Shown here in pieces: positions 58,921 through 64,000 of a DNA stretch of 64,000 bases. A model generated the notes under the pieces. It was given only the letters and a program-made list of their open reading frames with translations, was not told the origin of the DNA and did no database searches. Positions within the stretch are counted from its first letter, which is position 1. Every line of letters begins with the position of its first letter. Both the position numbers and the translations under genes were made by a program. Origin of the DNA: Dyella telluris (GTDB taxonomy: Bacteria > Pseudomonadota > Gammaproteobacteria > Xanthomonadales > Rhodanobacteraceae); assembly GCF_014297575.1 (NCBI RefSeq), contig NZ_CP060412.1:1-64000 (forward strand), read 5' to 3'.

Positions 58921-60465
58921 TCATCCCTTCAGCCGGATCCATACGGCAACGAGGTAGACGGCGATCACGCCCACGACGATCAACCCCACGGTCATGTTCT
59001 GCATGCGATCGCGGCGGCGATCACCCGGCGTGGGATAGAACGGGATGGTCGCCAGCACCGGCGCACCGATGGCCTGCTCCAGCTGCCACACCGAGCGCAC
59101 GCGCGGATCAAACCAGACCAGCGCAAGCAGCAGGCCCAATGGCAGCAGCACCGAAAGCGCCATGCCTGCCAGGCCGAAATGCATGAAGCGCAGGCCGGAG
59201 GGCGTCAACGGCAGCACGGCCGGGTTCTGTACCAGGAAATTCAGGCCACGCTGCTCCGCGTCCAGGTTCATCGACACGCGGGCGTTCTCGCGGCGCTTGA
59301 GCAGATCCTGGTAGACGTCGCGGTTGACGTTGTAGTCGCGGGTCAGCTCGGCGGTGACGTTCTCCGAGCTGGCGATGCGCGTGCTGCGTTGCAGCTCCGC
59401 CTGCAGCATCGACTCGCTCGCCCCCATGCGCGCTGCCGCAGCCGCACTGGCGGCGCGGGCCGATGCCAGCTGGGTCTTGATCTGCTGGTAGGCGGGGTTG
59501 AAGGTGACGTTGCTGTCCAGCGCGGTGGGCGTACCGGCGGCCTGTGCGGCTTCCCGGTGCTGCTCGGCGCTGGCCAGCTGCTTCTTGAGGTCTTCGATCT
59601 GGTGGCGGATGCGAACCACATCGGGGTACGAATCGGTATAGGTCAGCAGCAGCTTGTTGAGCTGCGCCTGCAGTTCACCCAGCTGCGCCTGCACCACGCC
59701 GTCGGCCGTCTGCACCGTGCTTACTTCCGACTCGCCGGTGAGCTGCGAGGCCAGCGATCCTTCCTGCGAGCGGCGCTCCATCATGTCCATGCGCGCCGTT
59801 TCGATCTGCGAACGCAACTGGCTGATGCGTGCCGCCGTGTCGGCCTCGTTGCCGGGCCGCGCATCCGGGTTGGCGTCGCGGTAAGACTTCAGCTTGTCTT
59901 CGGCATCCGTGAGCTTCTTGCGGTAAGCCTCGACCTGGCTGTTGATGAACTCGTAGGCCTCGCGGCTCTCGCGCTGCTTGGAGGCCAGGCTTTCGCTGAT
60001 GAATAGCTGCGCAAAGGCGCGGGCCACTTCATAGGTGCGCCGTGCGCTGTTGTCGCTGTAGGTGATGGTGATCAGGTTGTCATGCGTGATCTGCACCTGC
60101 GTGCGCGTCTTGATGCCCTCGGCGATGCGATCCTGCTCGACCGGCGTGGGGTTGGTGGCCATCCAGCCACCAGCTTCGAGGATCTTCGACATCACCTTGC
60201 GGCTGAAGATCACATCGCGCGCCATGTTCGCGCGGTTCTTGTTCGCCGTCGGTGCTGCCGCACCTTCCATCAGCGGCGTGATGATGCTGCTTTCCTGCGC
60301 AAGAATAGTGGTCGATGCCACGAACTTGCGCGGCCACAGCATGCCAGCCGTCAGGGCAGCCAATGCGATGATCGCAAAGGCGATGCCCACCGCCAGGCGC
60401 CGGCGTCGCGCTTCGTTGACCAGTGCCGGCACCAGACTTGCCATCGGCCTGAGTTCCCCGCTCAT
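58921..60465 (-). CDS. Polysaccharide chain-length determinant, Wzz/GNVR family (XrtA type)
   Basis: The product is 514 residues. The first membrane helix is near residues 28-46 (GIAFAIIALAALTAGML). A Wzz domain follows, then a long periplasmic coiled coil (about residues 165-400, rich in Glu/Gln/Arg/Ala). Next come the proline-rich NPAVLPLTPSGLRF and two C-terminal helices, the last ending IAVYLVAVWIRLKG. It sets EPS chain length and links inner-membrane polymerase to export. ATG 60465 follows GGGAGG. It overlaps the kinase-like gene and lies 30 bases from the export lipoprotein gene. Confidence 0.92.
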   Translation of the reverse strand: MSGELRPMASLVPALVNEARRRRLAVGIAFAIIALAALTAGMLWPRKFVASTTILAQESSIITPLMEGAAAPTANKNRANMARDVIFSRKVMSKILEAGGWMATNPTPVEQDRIAEGIKTRTQVQITHDNLITITYSDNSARRTYEVARAFAQLFISESLASKQRESREAYEFINSQVEAYRKKLTDAEDKLKSYRDANPDARPGNEADTAARISQLRSQIETARMDMMERRSQEGSLASQLTGESEVSTVQTADGVVQAQLGELQAQLNKLLLTYTDSYPDVVRIRHQIEDLKKQLASAEQHREAAQAAGTPTALDSNVTFNPAYQQIKTQLASARAASAAAAARMGASESMLQAELQRSTRIASSENVTAELTRDYNVNRDVYQDLLKRRENARVSMNLDAEQRGLNFLVQNPAVLPLTPSGLRFMHFGLAGMALSVLLPLGLLLALVWFDPRVRSVWQLEQAIGAPVLATIPFYPTPGDRRRDRMQNMTVGLIVVGVIAVYLVAVWIRLKG

Positions 60466-60495
60466 GTCGACGTCCTCCCTCTCCCTTGCACGGTC

Positions 60496-61119
60496 TTAGA
60501 ACGACCGCATTGGCACAGTGACAACATCCCCCGGCTGCACCGGGTAGTTGGTGTCGAGATCACCCTTCTGCAGCACCTTGTCCAGGCGCACGGCATAGGG
60601 TGTGGTGACGCCGTCGTGGCCCTCGCGGAACAGCTCAGTGCGATCAGGCGCGGCGAATTCGGTAGTGCCGCCCGCGGCCAGCACGGCATCCAGCACCGTC
60701 ATGCCCTGGCGATAAGGAATCGACACCGGCTGGCGCACGGCACCGGTCACTCGCACGCGAGACAGGTATTCGTGGCTGCGCAGCTCGGTCAGGATCACCG
60801 CCACCTGCGGATCGCGGACATACGACGCCAGCTTGGTCTTGATCTCGGCAGAAACTTCTTCCGGCGTCTTGCCACCGGCCATCACATCGCCAATCAGGGG
60901 CACGGTGATCTTTCCATCCGGGCGCACAGGCACGCTCACGCTCAGGTCCGGGTTCTGCCAGACCGTGATCTGCAGCTGGTCGTCGACACCGATCCGGTAG
61001 GTGGTAACCGCCTGGGCGGCCGGGTCAACTTTCGGCGCTTCCTTGGAACCGCCGCCGGTCGTGCAGGCCGACAGCAATACGGATACGCCAAGAGCAAGCA
61101 AGACAGGAAGAACTTTCAT
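60496..61119 (-). CDS. Polysaccharide export lipoprotein, Wza/XrtA-associated type
   Basis: The product is 207 residues, shorter than full Wza, as is usual for XrtA-type loci. The lipobox LLSAC places the acylated cysteine at residue 19. The polysaccharide export domain follows (YRIGVDDQLQITVWQNPDL), then a SLBB-like segment (VTGAVRQPVSIPYRQGMTVLDAV), ending QPGDVVTVPMRSF. It should form part of the outer-membrane export channel. It is the first gene of the - strand operon that runs down to wzx, and the start has an AGGGGG ribosome site. Confidence 0.92.
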   Translation of the reverse strand: MKVLPVLLALGVSVLLSACTTGGGSKEAPKVDPAAQAVTTYRIGVDDQLQITVWQNPDLSVSVPVRPDGKITVPLIGDVMAGGKTPEEVSAEIKTKLASYVRDPQVAVILTELRSHEYLSRVRVTGAVRQPVSIPYRQGMTVLDAVLAAGGTTEFAAPDRTELFREGHDGVTTPYAVRLDKVLQKGDLDTNYPVQPGDVVTVPMRSF

Positions 61120-61161
61120 GGTGGGCCCCCTGCAGACAAAATGTGAACTGCGTCACTGTCG

Positions 61162-61208
61162 AGTATATCTACGGCCCGAGATAACTTGACAAAGCCATAG
61201 GTTCTATG
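61162..61208 (-). promoter_or_regulatory. Candidate promoter and operator of the EPS export operon
   Basis: On the minus strand, TTGTCA (61187-61192) could be a -35 element and TATACT (61162-61167) a -10, although the 19-base spacing is long. Just upstream is the 13-base palindrome CATAGGTTCTATG (61196-61208), a possible operator. The element lies 43 bases before the export lipoprotein start. No sigma-54 site is apparent. Confidence 0.3.
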
Positions 61209-61476
61209 TCTTGACGCACATGGATTCTGCCGAAAACGCACTTGCGCTACGCCAACCTCGCCATCCTGTGGCCTTGCCAAAGCCAGCGGCGCCGCGAAAG
61301 CGCAAAGTCCTTGCGAATACCCCGGCCACGCCCCTCCTCCGGCTTTAGGCCGTTTGGCCGATGACGGGCGTCGACGCACCGAACGACTCGCCCACATCGC
61401 AACCTGGCTTTAGCCTATGCAGTCACATCGCCGTGCATGCCTGCCCTTGGCGCAACACCAGATTCCGGGAAGCTCC
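61209..61476. other. Divergent intergenic region
   Basis: This spans the gap between the EPS export operon and the divergent SDR gene. Apart from the candidate promoter/palindrome at its left edge, I see no gene, hairpin or repeat of note. Confidence 0.4.
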
Positions 61477-62277
61477 ATGATCCAGACGCCCGCCATACAA
61501 CCGTTTGAAGCCTTGCCGCTCGCAGGCAAAACCATGCTCATCACCGGCGGCGCGCAAGGCATAGGTCGCGGCATTGCCCAGGCCGTACTGGGCGCCGGTG
61601 GCAACGTTTTCATCGGCGACCTGGATGCCGAGGCCGGCAAGGCATGTATGGCGGAATGGGCGGTCGGCAAGCGCGCAGCCTTCGCCGTGGTCGACGTATC
61701 GCGCGAAGCCAGTGTCAGCCGCTGGGTTGCCGCGGCACTCAAGCGTTTTGACCACATCGACGGCCTGGTGAACAACGCCGGCATTGCCAACGCACATAGC
61801 GGCCCGCTCGGCGAGTTGTCACTCGAGCACTGGAACCGCTACCTGGCCACCAACCTCACCGGCCCGTTCCTGTGCAGCAAGCACGCACTGCCGGCACTGA
61901 AGCAGCGCCACGGTTCCATCGTGAATATTGCTTCCACCCGTGCCCTGCAGTCGGAAGCGGATTCGGAAGCGTACGCCGCCACCAAGGGTGGCCTTCTCGC
62001 CTACACCCATGCACTCGCCGTAAGCGCAGGGCCGGACGTGCGCGCCAACGTGATTCTTCCGGGATGGATCGCCACCGATGCATGGCGCAAGCCAGCCGAG
62101 CGCAGCGCAACCAGGCTCAGCCGGCGCGATCACTCGCAACATCCGGCCGGCCGCGTCGGCACACCGGAAGATATCGGCGCCCTCGCCGTCTACCTGTTGT
62201 CAGCGCAGTCATCCTTCGTCACCGGCCAGAGCTTCGTGGTGGACGGCGGCATGACCATCAAGATGCAGTACGCGTAA
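61477..62277 (+). CDS. Short-chain dehydrogenase/reductase
   Basis: The product is 266 residues, a classical SDR. The cofactor motif is ITGGAQGIGRGIA, the structural NNAGIA follows, then the catalytic Ser in VNIASTRA and Tyr-Lys in AYAATKGG. The C-terminal FVTGQSFVVDGGMTIKM is typical of FabG-like enzymes. An acidic residue after the second strand (GDLDAEAG) suggests NAD(H) preference. ATG 61477 follows GGGAAG. Its substrate is unknown and it is probably not part of the EPS operon. Confidence 0.88.
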   Translation: MIQTPAIQPFEALPLAGKTMLITGGAQGIGRGIAQAVLGAGGNVFIGDLDAEAGKACMAEWAVGKRAAFAVVDVSREASVSRWVAAALKRFDHIDGLVNNAGIANAHSGPLGELSLEHWNRYLATNLTGPFLCSKHALPALKQRHGSIVNIASTRALQSEADSEAYAATKGGLLAYTHALAVSAGPDVRANVILPGWIATDAWRKPAERSATRLSRRDHSQHPAGRVGTPEDIGALAVYLLSAQSSFVTGQSFVVDGGMTIKMQYA

Positions 62278-62288
62278 CACGTATGACC

Positions 62289-62968
62289 GTAGCCCGGATG
62301 AAGCGAAGCGGGAATCCGGGAACACGCGTGCGACATCCCCGCACTCTTCGCGCCGCCGCATAACCCAGCCCCAAACCTTCGCAAACACCGATTCGTGACG
62401 AATCGCTGGATCCCGGATTCTCGCTGCGCTTCATCCGGGCTACGTCGCTGCCGCACACTCACCCGTAGCCCGGATGAAGCGAAGCGGGAATCCGGGAACA
62501 CGCGTGCGACATCCCCGCACTCTTCGCGCCGCCGCATAACCCAGCCCCAAACCTTCGCAAACACCGATTCGTGACGAATCGCTGGATCCCGGATTCTCGC
62601 TGCGCTTCATCCGGGCTACATCGCCGCCGCACCCACCCGTAGCCCGGATGAAGCGAAGCGGGAATCCGGGAACACGCGTGCGACATCCCCGCATTCTTCG
62701 CGCCGCCGCATAATCCAGCCCCAAACCTTCGCAAACACCGATTCATGACGAATCGCTGGATCCCGGATTCTCGCTGCGCTTCATCCGGGCTACATCGCTG
62801 CCGCACACACCCGTAGCCCGGATGAAGCGGAGCGGGAATCCGGGAACACGCGTGCGAAAGCTCCGCATCCATCGCGACACCGCACAGCCCTACCCCAAAG
62901 TCTTCGCGAAGATTGATTCGTGACGAATCACTGGATCCCGGATTCTCGCTGCGCTTCATCCGGGCTAC
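62289..62968. repeat. Four-copy tandem array of 155-base hairpin repeats
   Basis: Units lie at 62289-62443, 62465-62619, 62639-62793 and 62813-62968, separated by 19-21 bases. Each starts GTAGCCCGGATGAAGCG and ends with the near-complement CGCTTCATCCGGGCTAC, so each can fold into a stem with 33-base arms that differ at about two positions. Units 1-3 are almost identical; unit 4 has diverged in its centre. The arm sequence belongs to a family of REP-like intergenic palindromes common in proteobacteria. There are no CRISPR features such as short unique spacers. Confidence 0.85.
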
Positions 62969-63234
62969 GGGTTACGGGCTACGTGGTTGCGCAATCTCCG
63001 GCATGCACGCGGAATACTCGCCACGCCTTGCGCGGGCCACATCCTGACGCCACGCCACTGCAGAATCCCTACAGCGCTTGCACGGCGGCTTGCTAACGTG
63101 TGCAAGCCGCCTGCGGGTGTCTTCGGACGGGGTTTGCAGGTGGCCGCGGCAGCGATGTCGTGAGTAGCGCGGGCCGCATGGGCGTAGGACCCCACGCGAC
63201 CCGCTGACCACCACCAACTTCGAAGGAGTTGATC
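62969..63234. other. Leader-like region with strong hairpin
   Basis: A perfect 10-base stem, GGCGGCTTGC (63084-63093) with GCAAGCCGCC (63102-63111), and an 8-base loop lie about 120 bases before a ribosome site at 63223. No T-tract follows, so it is not a standard terminator. I recognise no known RNA family. Confidence 0.35.
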
Positions 63235-63531
63235 ATGGCTACGCTTGATCTTAAGGCAACTGCACGCCCGCTTTTCAGGCCGTGCAAGCACCTCACGGCA
63301 TTTCCTGACAGTTCGCATAGCGCGAACACGACCTCACCTGCGCACCGCGACGCGTCTTCCGCGTCCATGCCCCGCCTAGCTGACACGCGCCCCGTCCGTC
63401 GACAACGAGGCGTGCCTCTGCGCGCGACGACGCGAGTCGCGTGCAGAGACGGGCGACCACGCATGGGCCACGCGCCCACTCCAGGGCCGCGCGCGTCGCG
63501 CGCAGGCAAGGCGGACAACACGCCGGGATAG
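63235..63531 (+). CDS. Doubtful small protein
   Basis: This 98-codon frame begins MATLDLKATARPLFRPCKH and has a good ribosome site (AAGGAG at seven bases). After about 35 residues the sequence becomes Arg/Pro/Ala rich and looks like non-coding high-GC translation. No family is recognised. The opposite strand is also open. It may be a true short protein or a leader; I give it low confidence. Confidence 0.25.
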   Translation: MATLDLKATARPLFRPCKHLTAFPDSSHSANTTSPAHRDASSASMPRLADTRPVRRQRGVPLRATTRVACRDGRPRMGHAPTPGPRASRAGKADNTPG

Positions 63532-63632
63532 TCGGCATTCGTCGACGTGAGCAATGCATCGCTGAAAGATCACCCCCGTGGCGTGACGGCTTCATCGCCG
63601 ACACGCCACACCCGGCATGCCACGTCGCGCCT

Positions 63633-64000
63633 TCAGGCGATCTTCGGCAACTGCCAGCCAAACCGTACCGCGGCCACGCGCAGCGCAAAACACACCACGC
63701 CACCCAGCGTCGCCGCGACCGCCGGCGGGCACCCCAGCCGACGCGCCACCACCAGCACCGCCGCGCCAAGCAAGGCCGCACTCGCATAGATATCCGCCAC
63801 CAACACCATCGGTATGCGCGAAAGCAGCATGTCGCGCACTACACCGCCGCCACAGCCCGTGATGGCGCCCAGCAGCGTGGCCATGAACGGATGGATGCCG
63901 AACTCCAGCGCCTTCTCCGCACCCGCCACGGCGAACAACGCCAGGCCTGCCGCATCCAACGTGCTCAGCAGCAACGCTGGCAGGGCTTCGACCTGCGCAT
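63633..64000 (-). CDS. UPF0126/TRIC-family membrane protein, partial (window edge)
   Basis: The frame runs off the right end of the window, leaving about 121 C-terminal residues of a protein usually near 205. It shows the second three-helix repeat of the family: LSTLDAAGLALFAVAGAEKAL, then LLGAITGCGGGVVRDMLLSRIP with the glycine-rich kink and conserved Arg-Asp, then two more helices. The family is described as cation channels or glycine transporters; function here is not determined. The real start lies beyond position 64000. Confidence 0.85.
   Translation of the reverse strand, partial: AQVEALPALLLSTLDAAGLALFAVAGAEKALEFGIHPFMATLLGAITGCGGGVVRDMLLSRIPMVLVADIYASAALLGAAVLVVARRLGCPPAVAATLGGVVCFALRVAAVRFGWQLPKIA

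Noticed and set aside
62459..62959. Minus-strand frame with repeated MKRSENPGSSDSSR-like peptides
   Set aside because: It is translation of the tandem hairpin repeat, not a protein; there is no ribosome site.
62289..62968. Possible CRISPR array
   Set aside because: Units are 155 bases and self-complementary, with 19-21-base spacers similar to one another and no cas genes nearby; this is a REP-like array.

Overview
The window is a high-GC (roughly 65 percent by eye) chromosomal segment from a gammaproteobacterium. It most likely belongs to the Xanthomonadales/Lysobacterales, probably Rhodanobacteraceae (Dyella, Luteibacter or Rhodanobacter type). This placement is an inference from the tig-clpP pair beside tRNA-Leu, the TonB receptor/PKHD hydroxylase/Sel1 iron operon, and the families of intergenic palindromes common in that order. 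No marker gene that would settle the genus was identified.

Layout. Positions 1-11.6 kb are mostly housekeeping: clpP, tig, tRNA-Leu(UAG), an FGE-like membrane protein, rnd (RNase D), tRNA-Ala(CGC), an EamA permease, a DUF2076 protein, and an iron operon (TonB siderophore receptor, PKHD dioxygenase, Sel1 protein) behind a near-perfect Fur box at 11616-11634.

Positions 12-61 kb form one very large exopolysaccharide (EPS) locus with a nonribosomal peptide/polyketide assembly line inside it. The + strand block 12.0-18.5 kb carries a nucleotide-sugar dehydrogenase, a UDP-uronate 4-epimerase, a GMC oxidoreductase, a 4'-phosphopantetheinyl transferase and the priming sugar transferase. A J-domain protein (opposite strand) and a secreted protein of unknown function follow. 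At 20.96-34.66 kb lie a 2418-residue NRPS-PKS-aminotransferase hybrid and a 2148-residue dimodular NRPS, with no terminal thioesterase. These run directly into a GT2 glycosyltransferase, a polysaccharide deacetylase, an O-antigen-ligase/Wzy-like polymerase, a CapK/PaaK-type AMP-forming enzyme and two GT4 glycosyltransferases, up to 41.9 kb.

An internal block at 42.4-49.8 kb is bracketed by two direct copies of a ~400-bp intergenic module. It holds a fused Gfo/Idh oxidoreductase-SDR epimerase and a glycosyltransferase on the - strand, then a second deacetylase, a WalW-like protein, a methyltransferase and a GT2 on the + strand. The - strand operon running from 61.1 down to 50.8 kb encodes the export machinery: a Wza-like export lipoprotein, a Wzz-like chain-length protein, a BY-kinase-like protein with a degraded nucleotide site, an outer-membrane beta-barrel, two alpha/beta-hydrolase-fold proteins, galE, a secreted polysaccharide-lyase-like protein and a Wzx flippase.

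The export gene set resembles the exosortase A (XrtA/PEP-CTERM) type of EPS locus, yet no exosortase or PEP-CTERM protein is visible here. The central hypothesis is that the assembly line makes a short amino-acid/beta-amino-acid unit that is attached to, or exported with, the polysaccharide. The nearby phosphopantetheinyl transferase, CapK-like enzyme and hydrolase-like proteins would supply activation, transfer or release.

Positions 61.4-64 kb hold an SDR dehydrogenase, a striking four-copy tandem array of 155-bp hairpin repeats, a doubtful small ORF, and the C-terminal part of a UPF0126/TRIC family membrane protein cut by the window edge.
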